A DNA stretch of 64,000 nt, taken from positions 62,001 to 126,000 of the forward strand of contig JAFZUQ010000006.1 in assembly GCA_017618215.1 (NCBI GenBank), read 5' to 3'. The notes under the pieces were generated by a model. The model was given only the letters and a program-made list of their open reading frames with translations. It did not search any database and was not told the DNA's origin. Positions 15,545 to 24,306 of the stretch are shown here, piece by piece. Origin of the DNA: Elusimicrobiaceae bacterium. GTDB lineage: Bacteria; Elusimicrobiota; Elusimicrobia; Elusimicrobiales; Elusimicrobiaceae. Every line of letters begins with the position of its first letter. The stretch's first letter is position 1. A program made the position numbers and the translations under genes.

Positions 15545-17557
15545 ATGAATAACGAAACAACAAACGCTCAAAACAAATCTAAGGTAAAAAGCGTGGTGGT
15601 TATATCCACCGCTATGCTTACATTTATTACATTTTGGAAAGCAGCTGCTATCGTATTATGCGATTTTGGCTCAAGCGCTTTCTATGCCGGCGGTATCGCT
15701 TACAACGCATTTGGGCCGGCTTTCCCGTGGTATATTTTGGGGGTATCATTTTTCTCCGGTTTACTACTAATGATGTACCTGGAATCTTGCTCTATGTTTA
15801 CCAGAAGCGGCGTTTTCCCGGTTGTAAGTGCTGGGCTAGGTGAAAAGGCCGCACAACTTGCTGCTTCAGCCCTTTTATTTGATATGGCTTTAACGGGGCC
15901 TATCAGCGGCCTCAGTGCCGGGAATTATTTAATAGGTTTAATAAATTCTACTTTTGCTACTTTTAAAATAAATATTGTTATTAATCCTGAAATGTTTTCC
16001 ATGATTTTTGCAGCAGCAGTAGTTATTTACTTTTGGTATCAAAATGTTAAAGGTATAGAAGACTCAAGCGAAAAGAGTGCAAAAATTATTAAACTTTCCT
16101 TAATTATTTGCGGTATTTTATTTTTATGGTCCGCTATAACTTTGGCCTTACGCGGAACAGTAACTTTACCCCCCCTTAAACCTCAACTTACCAAAGAGGC
16201 TATGGGTTGGGCCGCAAATATTCCGTTTATGCAAAAAGTCGGTTATATCGGTGTACTTATTGCCTTGGGACATTCAGTTTTGGCTTTAAGCGGTCTTGAA
16301 ACTTTAGCACAAGTTTTTAGGGAACTTGAATATCCAAAAATCCAAAATCTTAAAAAAACCTCAATGATAATCTTCGTTTTTGCCGTAGTTTTCACAGGTG
16401 GTTTAACTTTCCTAGCTGCCCTAATAATTGCACCGCAAGATATGGCAAAATACAGTGACAATTTAATTTCAGGCCTTGCAATGTCTTTAACAGGGCCGAC
16501 ATTCTTAAAACTCATCTTGCAAGCAGCGGTTGTTTTTGCCGGCGGTTTAATGCTTTGCGGCGCAGTCAACACCTCAATAATCGGTGCAAACGGAACAATG
16601 AACCGCATCGCAGAATCAGGTATTTTAACAGATTGGTTCCGCAAAATACACAAAAAATACGGTACGACTTACCACATAATAAACACCATTTGTTTAACAC
16701 AACTCCTAGTTATATTCTTATCACGCGGACATGTTTATTTAATCGGCCAAGCATATGCTTTTGGTGTGCTTTGGAGCTTTGTGTTTGAGATGGTATCTAT
16801 CGTAGTACTCCGTTTCAAAAACCGTGAACAGAAACGCGAATTTATGATGCCGTTAAATATCAAATTTGACCATTTTTATATTCCAATAGGCGCAGGTTTA
16901 GTTGGTTTTATTGTAGTTGCCCTAGCAGGTATAAACTTGCTTACAAAAAAGGTTGCCACAATTTCAGGTATATCTTTTGGGCTTGTATTATTTTTGATAT
17001 TTCATATCTCAAGCCGTTTAAATGCCAAAAAAGCAAATATTATGTTTGAGGAAGGCCCACGCGAAAAATTAAATGAAACACAGGTGCCGGAACTCAACAA
17101 AGCATTTGAAAATTTACCTTATAAAGAAAATGTGATAGTAGCTGTAAAAAATGCAGATAATTTATATCACCTTGAAAAAGTTTTAACAGATTTAAAAGAT
17201 ACCGAAATAAATATTATAGTATTGTATGTGCGCCCGCTTGACAATTGGAGTGCCGGCAAAGATAGAGAGCGTATAAGTGTAGACTATAAGGAACTTTTCA
17301 CACAAGTGATTTTAAAAGCAGAAAGTTTTGGACGTCCGGTACATCCTATAATGGTTAACGGTAATGATTTCTTTGCTGCCGCCGCACAAGTAGCATTTGC
17401 GGCAAAAGCAGAAAAAATTATTATGGGTGTTTCCGGTACATACGGCGCAAATGAGCAGATGGAATATATGGTAATGGCTTGGGCAGCATTACCTGAAAAG
17501 TATAAGATTACGGCAGAAATTTTATGGCCTGGGCGTGAAGTATCATTTAAATTTTAG
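15545..17557 (+). CDS. APC superfamily permease with C-terminal USP-like domain
   Basis: 670 residues. The first 500 hold about twelve hydrophobic segments typical of amino acid-polyamine-cation permeases (TFITFWKAAAIVLCDFGSSA at the first helix, ALGHSVLALSGLETLAQVFRE mid-protein). Residues 510-670 are soluble and resemble a universal stress protein fold (ENVIVAVKNADNLYHLEKVL at its start, IIMGVSGTYGANEQMEYMVM near its end). Substrate unknown; amino acid or cation uptake is likely. It is preceded by the EIIA gene with a two-base gap and followed eight bases later by def. The USP-like tail may bind a nucleotide and adjust transport. Confidence 0.82.
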   Translation: MNNETTNAQNKSKVKSVVVISTAMLTFITFWKAAAIVLCDFGSSAFYAGGIAYNAFGPAFPWYILGVSFFSGLLLMMYLESCSMFTRSGVFPVVSAGLGEKAAQLAASALLFDMALTGPISGLSAGNYLIGLINSTFATFKINIVINPEMFSMIFAAAVVIYFWYQNVKGIEDSSEKSAKIIKLSLIICGILFLWSAITLALRGTVTLPPLKPQLTKEAMGWAANIPFMQKVGYIGVLIALGHSVLALSGLETLAQVFRELEYPKIQNLKKTSMIIFVFAVVFTGGLTFLAALIIAPQDMAKYSDNLISGLAMSLTGPTFLKLILQAAVVFAGGLMLCGAVNTSIIGANGTMNRIAESGILTDWFRKIHKKYGTTYHIINTICLTQLLVIFLSRGHVYLIGQAYAFGVLWSFVFEMVSIVVLRFKNREQKREFMMPLNIKFDHFYIPIGAGLVGFIVVALAGINLLTKKVATISGISFGLVLFLIFHISSRLNAKKANIMFEEGPREKLNETQVPELNKAFENLPYKENVIVAVKNADNLYHLEKVLTDLKDTEINIIVLYVRPLDNWSAGKDRERISVDYKELFTQVILKAESFGRPVHPIMVNGNDFFAAAAQVAFAAKAEKIIMGVSGTYGANEQMEYMVMAWAALPEKYKITAEILWPGREVSFKF

Positions 17558-17565
17558 GAGTTATT

Positions 17566-18081
17566 ATGGCAATTTTAAAAATCTATAAATATGGGGAAGA
17601 AATCTTGACACAAAAAACCAAGCGAATTAATTTTAATTTGATGGAAAAGAAACTCCCTAAAATTATTGATGATATGACGCAGACTTGTTTGATGATGGAA
17701 GGTGTTGGCCTTGCCGCACCGCAAGTTGGGCTTGATATTGCTTTGGTTGTCGTAATGCTTCCGCAAAAAGAAGAAGGCAAATATAAACGCTATATTTTAA
17801 TTAACCCGGAAATTACCGTTAAAAAAGGTAAAGTTATAAGCCAAGAAGGTTGTTTATCTTTCCCAGGTCTTGCAGTTCAAATTGAACGTGCAACCGAAGT
17901 TAAAGTTAAATATTTAGACGAGCGAGGACTCCCTGTTGAACTTACCGCAAAAGGCTTCTTAGCCATAATTTTGCAACATGAAATTGACCATCTAAACGGC
18001 AAAACTTTTATTGACAATTTACCCAAAGTAGCCAAAGACAAAGCTCTAAAGGATATAGAAGAGTTGTCCAAAGAGTGGTAA
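17566..18081 (+). CDS. def: peptide deformylase
   Basis: 171 residues with all three deformylase motifs: GVGLAAPQVG near 45, EGCLSFP near 95 and HEIDHLNG near 137. The Cys and two His bind the metal and the Glu is catalytic. It removes the formyl group from N-terminal methionine of new proteins. SD TAGGAG precedes the ATG. It ends one base before the convergent GGDEF gene. Confidence 0.96.
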   Translation: MAILKIYKYGEEILTQKTKRINFNLMEKKLPKIIDDMTQTCLMMEGVGLAAPQVGLDIALVVVMLPQKEEGKYKRYILINPEITVKKGKVISQEGCLSFPGLAVQIERATEVKVKYLDERGLPVELTAKGFLAIILQHEIDHLNGKTFIDNLPKVAKDKALKDIEELSKEW

Positions 18082-18082
18082 T

Positions 18083-19549
18083 CTATTTCTTTTTTATTTC
18101 TTCGTAAAGAGTATAAAAACCGCGACCGCCTTGCTTCACATGATATAAAGCATCATCGGCACATTTAAATAAGTCATTAACATCATCACTATCGGTCGGG
18201 TAAACTGATATACCTTGGCTAATTGTCAACTTAACAACTTTGCCACCACTTAAATCTGAAGGTATTTCAATTTCTTTAACTCTTTTTAAAAGACGGGCGG
18301 CAATATGTTTTGCCTCTTCCCCGGAAGTACGCGGAAGAAGTATAACCATTTCATCTCCGCCGTAACGGCAAGGAACATCTGTTTGGCGTAAACTGCTTTT
18401 TATAACATTACTGACCGCTTTTAAAGCCGCGTCACCGAAAAGATGCCCGTAAGTATCATTTATTTTCTTAAAATAATCAATATCAAGCAATATTATTGAG
18501 AACATTAAATTAAAGCGTTTTGATCGGTAAACTTCCTGTGCCAAATTTTCCTTAAAAAACCTTCTTAAAGCAAGGCCTGTTAAATCATCATAATTTGAAA
18601 GTTCTTGCACCTTTTCAAATAATCTGGCATTATCAATAGCCAAGGCAATTTGTTGAGAAAATTGTTTTAATGATAAAACTTCTTCCTTCTTTATCGGTGT
18701 TCTGGAAAGTACATTATCAAAGCACATAAAGCCCAAATTTTTACCTTGTACCGATAAAGGTATTATTAAACGGATATCAGAGTTTGATGCTTCATCAGCC
18801 AATTCATTTTTAATATTTACACCGACTTCCAAAGTCTTAAATTCTCCGGATAAATCTACGGAATAACCTTCTGCAATTTCATTTGTTTTAGTATCTGATA
18901 GGTATAAAGAAGTTCTGTCAAACCTAAACGTATCTTGTATGTTTAAAAGTATTTCTTTTAAACTGTCACTTAAACGCAGAGAAGTTGCAAAAACGGTTGT
19001 TAATTTATTCATCGCTTCAGCACGTTTAAGCTGCGCGCTGTGATACATATCAACTTCAGTTAAGTTTATACGAGAGGAAAGCTCACGCGCAAGATCAATT
19101 AAGACTTCCTTTTCATCTTGTGTAAAAGGCGCATTTTTTTTAATCCTTTCTACACGTAAAACGCCCAAAGAACTTGACATCATTTTACCGGTTTTCATCG
19201 TTTTGATACTATTTTCCGGCCCACGCCATTTAAGCAAAACATAAACGGCAGGATAGTCTAAAGTTGGGCTATCCATAATACCATCTTGCAAAAGTTTTAT
19301 AATCTCAGGCGAATCTTTATCAATAAAAATATCTTCTTGCAAACTATAAGATTTTAAACCTTCACTCATTATTTTTAAAGATAAAACAGATTTTTTTTCT
19401 TCCCAATCATAATAAAAAACCCTATCTGCACCGATATAATTTTCTATTAAAGGCATAGCATGGGAAAGCAAAGAATACATATCCCCAAAGTGTTCCGATA
19501 ATGCTTGATAAAAAGAATAAAGCAAAGCTGTTCTTTTATTCGTTTCCAT
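18083..19549 (-). CDS. GAF-GGDEF diguanylate cyclase
   Basis: 488 residues. Two GAF-like sensor regions (about 10-160 and 175-320, joined by a helix) precede a GGDEF domain. The signature is RYGGDEM with GGDEM at 397-401, a tolerated variant, and an inhibitory site RQTD at 388-391, so it should make and sense cyclic di-GMP. There is no membrane segment; it is cytoplasmic. The start lies one base after the stop of a solute-binding-like protein without signal peptide, with SD AAGGAT overlapping that stop, so the two are co-translated and may form a sensor pair. Confidence 0.9.
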   Translation of the reverse strand: METNKRTALLYSFYQALSEHFGDMYSLLSHAMPLIENYIGADRVFYYDWEEKKSVLSLKIMSEGLKSYSLQEDIFIDKDSPEIIKLLQDGIMDSPTLDYPAVYVLLKWRGPENSIKTMKTGKMMSSSLGVLRVERIKKNAPFTQDEKEVLIDLARELSSRINLTEVDMYHSAQLKRAEAMNKLTTVFATSLRLSDSLKEILLNIQDTFRFDRTSLYLSDTKTNEIAEGYSVDLSGEFKTLEVGVNIKNELADEASNSDIRLIIPLSVQGKNLGFMCFDNVLSRTPIKKEEVLSLKQFSQQIALAIDNARLFEKVQELSNYDDLTGLALRRFFKENLAQEVYRSKRFNLMFSIILLDIDYFKKINDTYGHLFGDAALKAVSNVIKSSLRQTDVPCRYGGDEMVILLPRTSGEEAKHIAARLLKRVKEIEIPSDLSGGKVVKLTISQGISVYPTDSDDVNDLFKCADDALYHVKQGGRGFYTLYEEIKKK

Positions 19550-19550
19550 A

Positions 19551-20753
19551 TTAATCCTTATAAAGACGGAGTATTTCTTGCACGTCTCGGTCCGCCTTTT
19601 TGAGTTCTTTTTTTAGAAGTTCAGGTGTATATTTGCGCATCAAAATAGCACTTGAAACCGCACCCATAACATTAGCCATAATTTCCATCACAGCACCTGT
19701 AACTATATGATTTGGCAAAGTGTGGGCAGACGCTATAATATTTGTATATTTTTGAACCCTTTCAGGTGATGCTAAAAGAAAATTTTCAAATGCACCGTCG
19801 TAAGATGGAAATGCCTCTATCTTAGATGCATAAGCCACCTGTTTTTCCGGTTTTGTAAGCCATTTTAAAAGTGTATATGCGTGCTCACTTTCCTTACTTT
19901 TCCTTAATATACCAACGTTTATAGCACCAAGGTAGTTAACATTCTTCGCACCCGTTTTAGGTATAGGTAAAGTTTTTACTTTAAACTTAGCGCCTTCAAA
20001 CATTGAAATATTTTGCCTGCGCGTAATAATTAAACTTGATTTACCTGCCGAAATATTGCCTATAGAACTGCGTTCCCTTAAAATGGGCATATAACCTTGT
20101 AAGGCCAAATCAATAAAACTTTGCATACCTTCTTGAAAAGCATTGGAACTAAAACCTGACTGCTCTAAATTTTTAGAGAACAAATAGGCACCTTTACTCC
20201 ATAAACAAGGCAAAACACATCTATGTGAAAGAGAACCCCTCCAATCACTGTTTTGAACAGGGTAATAATCATCTACGTCATTAAAATAGTTTCTTAATTT
20301 TTTACACACATCTAGCAAACCCTGCCATGTGGAAAGATCTTCTTCAGGTTTATTTGTAACTGCTTTCAAATGGTCTTCCCTATAATGCAAGGCAGTTATA
20401 TCAAGCCACCAAGGAAAAGAATAAATTTCCTCCGTATCATTTAAAAAACAATGCGGGCGCAACGGATCAAGCACGTGCGAAACATTAATATCTTTATCAA
20501 ATTGCTGCAAAGGCTCAAGAAGTTTTGCCGTAGCTAAAATAGAAGTCCAATAATGTGGAAAAGCAATCAAATCAGGGCAACCATCTTTACCGATATCATG
20601 CTTTAAAGTAAAAATCTTATTCCATAAAGCACGCCTATTGATTACTTGTACTTCCAAATTTATATCAGGGTTTTGTTGACGGAAATCTTTTAAAAAGCTT
20701 TCCATAACCTCTGAAGTTTCTATCCCACTATCAGGGAGCATCCAAAAAATCAT
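19551..20753 (-). CDS. extracellular solute-binding protein-like protein without signal peptide
   Basis: 400 residues resembling family 1 solute-binding proteins of sugar ABC importers: the opening strand IFWMLPDSGIETSEV, FLKDFRQQNPDINLEVQV, then PDLIAFPHYW and YSFPWWLDITALHY. It starts directly at the first strand of the fold. An in-frame TAA lies immediately before the ATG and the ATG overlaps the tsaD stop (ATGA), so no signal peptide or lipobox can be added. No permease or ATPase genes are near. The protein should stay in the cytoplasm, and its partner gene is a diguanylate cyclase. Its ligand is unknown. Confidence 0.75.
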   Translation of the reverse strand: MIFWMLPDSGIETSEVMESFLKDFRQQNPDINLEVQVINRRALWNKIFTLKHDIGKDGCPDLIAFPHYWTSILATAKLLEPLQQFDKDINVSHVLDPLRPHCFLNDTEEIYSFPWWLDITALHYREDHLKAVTNKPEEDLSTWQGLLDVCKKLRNYFNDVDDYYPVQNSDWRGSLSHRCVLPCLWSKGAYLFSKNLEQSGFSSNAFQEGMQSFIDLALQGYMPILRERSSIGNISAGKSSLIITRRQNISMFEGAKFKVKTLPIPKTGAKNVNYLGAINVGILRKSKESEHAYTLLKWLTKPEKQVAYASKIEAFPSYDGAFENFLLASPERVQKYTNIIASAHTLPNHIVTGAVMEIMANVMGAVSSAILMRKYTPELLKKELKKADRDVQEILRLYKD

Positions 20754-21763
20754 TTACTTATCCAACTCCTTAAAGGCATATTCGGGTTTATTTTTATACT
20801 TTTATTTATTTTAGCATAATTTAGTTTATAATAAGCACACAATGCAAGCATAGCAGCATTATCCGAAGTCAAGCCACGCCCTGCAAAACGTACATAATAA
20901 CCAAGTTTTTTACCCTCTTCAAGCATTTTATTTTGTAACTTCTTATTTGCGCATACACCGCCACCTATAACAATATTCTTTATACCATATTTTTCGGCGG
21001 CACTTAAAGTTTTATAAACTAAAGTATCGGTAACGGCTTCCTCAAAAGCAAGGCAGACATCAGCCGGATTATAATCTTTATGGTCCCGTAAATAATAACT
21101 TACCGCTGTTTTAATACCGCTAAAAGAAAATTCAAAATTCCCTTTCATAAAAGGGCGCGGAAATTTTATTGCACCCATTTTGCCCTTTAAAGCCAAGGCT
21201 GAAACTTGCGGTCCTCCCGGGTAAGGCAATTTAAGCAATTTAGCGACTTTATCAAAAGCTTCTCCGGCGGCATCATCACGCGTTTTGCCGAGAAGTTTAT
21301 ATTTCCCATAACCTATAACCTTCCAAAGTTCAGTATGGCCGCCTGAAACAATTAAAGAAATTAAAGGGAATTTTAGCGGTTTATTTGCTAAATTACCATC
21401 GAACTCTGCTGCATATAAATGGCCTTCCAAATGATTTACACCAATAACGGGAACATCATATAAAGCACCTAAAGTTTCTGCAGCAACACGCCCAACCAAA
21501 AGGCCACCAGGCAAACCTGGGCCATTTGCAAAAGCGATAGTTGTTGGCGTAATTTGTTTATCTCTTAAAGCAGTGCTTACAACACTTGCTACTTTTGCTG
21601 CATGTGCACGGCTTGCAAGTTCCGGTACCACACCGGCATATTTTTTATGTAAATCTATTTGCGTATAAATGACATTTGAAAGCAACTCCTTCCCGTCTTT
21701 TAAAACGGCAGCGGAGGTTTCATCACAAGTTGTTTCAATTGCCAAAATATAACTGCTGTCCAT
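20750..21763 (-). CDS. tsaD: tRNA threonylcarbamoyladenosine transferase TsaD
   Basis: 337 residues of the Kae1/TsaD family. The ASKHA-fold opening ILAIETTCDETSAAVL, the metal-binding HLEGHLYAAEF near 107 and GGGVCANKKLQ near 265 are all present. With TsaB, TsaC and TsaE it makes t6A at position 37 of tRNAs that read ANN codons. The ATG overlaps the ctpA stop as TAATG, and the stop overlaps the next gene as ATGA. Confidence 0.96.
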   Translation of the reverse strand: MDSSYILAIETTCDETSAAVLKDGKELLSNVIYTQIDLHKKYAGVVPELASRAHAAKVASVVSTALRDKQITPTTIAFANGPGLPGGLLVGRVAAETLGALYDVPVIGVNHLEGHLYAAEFDGNLANKPLKFPLISLIVSGGHTELWKVIGYGKYKLLGKTRDDAAGEAFDKVAKLLKLPYPGGPQVSALALKGKMGAIKFPRPFMKGNFEFSFSGIKTAVSYYLRDHKDYNPADVCLAFEEAVTDTLVYKTLSAAEKYGIKNIVIGGGVCANKKLQNKMLEEGKKLGYYVRFAGRGLTSDNAAMLALCAYYKLNYAKINKSIKINPNMPLRSWISK

Positions 21764-23091
21764 TAAGCCTCTTTAACTTTTTCCGTTTTCGCATCTTGGG
21801 CTTTGATCTCTTCGATATTCAAAGCGCCCAAAACTTTACGAGCTTTTAAAAGTTCAACGGCACGGTTTAATTGTTCATCCTTAATCTCTTTACCTTCAGT
21901 CGTTGCTGTTTTTTTAGAAGGTGAATAAATCATTGTAGTTCTTTGTACTATAGAAGATTTCGCTGTAGGCAAATCAAAATTTACTACGATATCGGGGAGT
22001 ATACCTCCGGTTGTATTTGGACCCTTCTTCTTAAAGTCTCTATGAATCATACGTCCTAAAGGTGTATAATATTTTGCGACTGTAAGTTTCAAAGCAGAAC
22101 CGTCCTCCAGTGTACTCACTTGCTGAACACTGCCTTTACCGAAAGTCCTTGCACCAATCAAAAGCGCACGTTTATGATCTTGCAGTGCACCTGCAACAAT
22201 TTCACTCCCGGAAGCTGAGCCTTCGTTTACAAGTAAGATAATGGGTAAATCTGGATACAGAGCTTTTTTAGCGCTCTTATATTCTTTAAAATAAGCCGCA
22301 TTTCTCCCCTTTGTATATACTATAAGTTTATTTTCCCCGATGAACATCTTAGCTAAATCAATAGCACTGTCTAAAGTACCGCCCGGATTAAAACGAAGAT
22401 CTAAAATAAGGCTTTCCATATCTTGCTTTTTAAGATCTTCCAAAGCCTTTCTAACATCTTCAACTGTATGGCCTGAGAAATCTTCCACATAAACGTACCC
22501 TATTTTATTTTCAAGCATTTTGGGATATACTATTTGCGGAATAATTTTTGCCTTACTTAATGTAAATTTTTTGGTTATTTCTGTACCTTTTTTATCTTTA
22601 CGTTTAATAACAAGGGTTACCTTTTCCCCAATGGTACCGCGCATCATATCTATTGCCTCATTAGAGGAAATATCCTTAACGAGTTTATCATTAATTTGAA
22701 TAATTTCATCACCCGGTTCAATACCAGCTTTATAAGCAGGGCTGTTCGGCAAAGGCGTAACTACAAAAAGTTCACCCTCCTTCCCTATTAAACGTATTCC
22801 CAAACCACCGAACTCCCCACGCGTTTCTTCTTTAATACGTTTTGTATTTGTAATATTGATAAATTCAGAAAATTCATCCAAATTATTTACCATACCATAT
22901 AAAGCATTAGTAATAAGTTCCTTCGGTTGGGTTTCTTCCACGTAACTGTCCTGAATTTTAGACATTACCTCAACCATAATTTTGAGTTGATCAAGCCCAC
23001 TATCCACCCCCGAATAAGCAAAAGGAAACAAGCTACCTACAAAAAATGCAGCAACTATAAAAATAACATATTTATTAACTTTTCTTTTCAT
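21763..23091 (-). CDS. ctpA: C-terminal processing protease (S41, CtpA/Prc family)
   Basis: 442 residues. An N-terminal membrane anchor or signal (YVIFIVAAFFVGSLFPFAYS) exports it to the periplasm. A PDZ domain (about 90-175, GLGIRLIGKEGELFVV then SPAYKAGIEPGDEII) precedes the S41 catalytic domain with the Ser in EGSASGSEIVAG near 293 and the Lys in FGKGSVQQ near 318. It trims periplasmic proteins at the C-terminus. First gene of ctpA-tsaD-SBP-GGDEF; SD GAGGTG and an extended -10 upstream. The last 50 residues are charged and variable. Confidence 0.93.
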   Translation of the reverse strand: MKRKVNKYVIFIVAAFFVGSLFPFAYSGVDSGLDQLKIMVEVMSKIQDSYVEETQPKELITNALYGMVNNLDEFSEFINITNTKRIKEETRGEFGGLGIRLIGKEGELFVVTPLPNSPAYKAGIEPGDEIIQINDKLVKDISSNEAIDMMRGTIGEKVTLVIKRKDKKGTEITKKFTLSKAKIIPQIVYPKMLENKIGYVYVEDFSGHTVEDVRKALEDLKKQDMESLILDLRFNPGGTLDSAIDLAKMFIGENKLIVYTKGRNAAYFKEYKSAKKALYPDLPIILLVNEGSASGSEIVAGALQDHKRALLIGARTFGKGSVQQVSTLEDGSALKLTVAKYYTPLGRMIHRDFKKKGPNTTGGILPDIVVNFDLPTAKSSIVQRTTMIYSPSKKTATTEGKEIKDEQLNRAVELLKARKVLGALNIEEIKAQDAKTEKVKEA

Positions 23092-23106
23092 ATTACACCT
23101 CTATAC

Positions 23107-23115
23107 ATTTTAACA
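23107..23115 (-). promoter_or_regulatory. predicted ctpA promoter (extended -10)
   Basis: TGT followed by TAAAAT on the minus strand, 15 bases before the ATG with GAGGTG between. It lies in the 54-base gap after envC, so ctpA and downstream genes can be transcribed separately from the operon upstream. Confidence 0.45.
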
Positions 23116-23145
23116 AATTTAGGGTATATTAGGAATAAGACCTAA

Positions 23146-24306
23146 CTAATTACTCTTCAAATATACAAGCGGATCTAAAGCTTGGGTACCGGAGCGGACT
23201 TCAAAATACAAAGCAGCTTTACCTTGCCCCATGGCAGTACCTTGTGTATCATAACCGCAAGTGCCTATAACACTACCGCTCTTTACCACTTCACCGACAT
23301 AGGCTTTAATTTCTTGCAAGAAACCGTATATCGTAAAAAATCCTTGACCATGGTCAACAATAACAACTTGACCATAAGAGCGGAAAGCACCGGCGAATAT
23401 AACTTTCCCTCCCTCAACTGCTTTGATTGGAGTTCCGGCAAAAGCCGCTATTTTTATACCATCCCTAAATATCCATGTTTTAAGTTGTTGATTATACTCT
23501 TTACCGAAACGGCTGATAACCTGCCCATTAAGTGGCCAAGGTAATGACTTCTTAGCCACATTTACAAGTTCTTTGGTAGAAGCAGGTTTTGATTCTAACC
23601 CCTGTTTTTTCTCTGATGCAGCACGTTTCTTTTCTGCCTGTTTTAAAAGTTTCTCCATTTGTTCTGCGCTGTTTTTAAGTTCTTCGAGTTCCTTTTTGGC
23701 TTGTTTTAACTTTTCTTTTGCAGTGGTTAAATCTTTTTCTTTATCTTTATGGGTAGCTTCAAGCTTTTCTTTTTCTGCTTCAAGGGCCGATTGTTGGGAA
23801 AGTAAATTTTCTTTTTCTAACTCTGTTTGCTTCAAGTCTTTTTCATTTTTTTCCAAAGATTTTTGTAAATTTTTATAATATCCGGCTTTTACATCTAATA
23901 AAGAATTTAAAATCAAATTTCTTGATACGGTTTCCCCTGTATTAAAGTCAGACTGTAAAATATTCTCTACTATCGTAGCAGTTAAGGTTTCCTTCATTAA
24001 AGTTTGCCACATAGGCAAAGTAGTTTTCATCATTTCTCTACGGCTTTGCAAGGAAGAAGTTTTACTTTTTACTTCTATTAAATTACTTTTTATTTCTTCT
24101 GTTTTTTTGCCGGTTTGCTTTTCTTTTTGTGTTAAGTTTTTAAGTTCTTGTTCTAATTTTTTTTGTTTCTCTTGGTACTCTTTAAGTTGTTTTTCTTTTA
24201 AAGAGGCCTTTTCTTTTATACCCTGCAAATCCGTCTTTGAAGCAGCAAAAATTGTGCTTCCCAAACAAAAGAAAAAGCAAAAAACAGTTATTAAAATCTT
24301 CCCCAT
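23146..24306 (-). CDS. envC: EnvC-like murein hydrolase activator (degenerate LytM/M23)
   Basis: 386 residues: signal peptide (1-22, ITVFCFFFCLGSTIFAA), a long coiled coil rich in Lys, Glu and Gln (about 25-250), and a C-terminal LytM domain (265-386). Active M23 peptidases need His and Asp zinc ligands in HxxxD and HxH. Here the positions read FRDGIKI, YGFLQE and ALYFEV, so the zinc site is gone. That is the pattern of EnvC, which activates amidases for septum splitting. FtsX, which recruits EnvC, is encoded just upstream and overlaps by 16 bases, supporting this role. Confidence 0.85.
   Translation of the reverse strand: MGKILITVFCFFFCLGSTIFAASKTDLQGIKEKASLKEKQLKEYQEKQKKLEQELKNLTQKEKQTGKKTEEIKSNLIEVKSKTSSLQSRREMMKTTLPMWQTLMKETLTATIVENILQSDFNTGETVSRNLILNSLLDVKAGYYKNLQKSLEKNEKDLKQTELEKENLLSQQSALEAEKEKLEATHKDKEKDLTTAKEKLKQAKKELEELKNSAEQMEKLLKQAEKKRAASEKKQGLESKPASTKELVNVAKKSLPWPLNGQVISRFGKEYNQQLKTWIFRDGIKIAAFAGTPIKAVEGGKVIFAGAFRSYGQVVIVDHGQGFFTIYGFLQEIKAYVGEVVKSGSVIGTCGYDTQGTAMGQGKAALYFEVRSGTQALDPLVYLKSN

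Noticed and set aside
23573-23878. Ser/Phe-rich plus-strand frame inside envC
   Set aside because: It is the mirror of the Lys/Glu-rich coiled coil and has no SD; the same holds for other antisense frames in long genes.
23146-24306. Active M23 endopeptidase
   Set aside because: All expected zinc ligands in the LytM domain are replaced.
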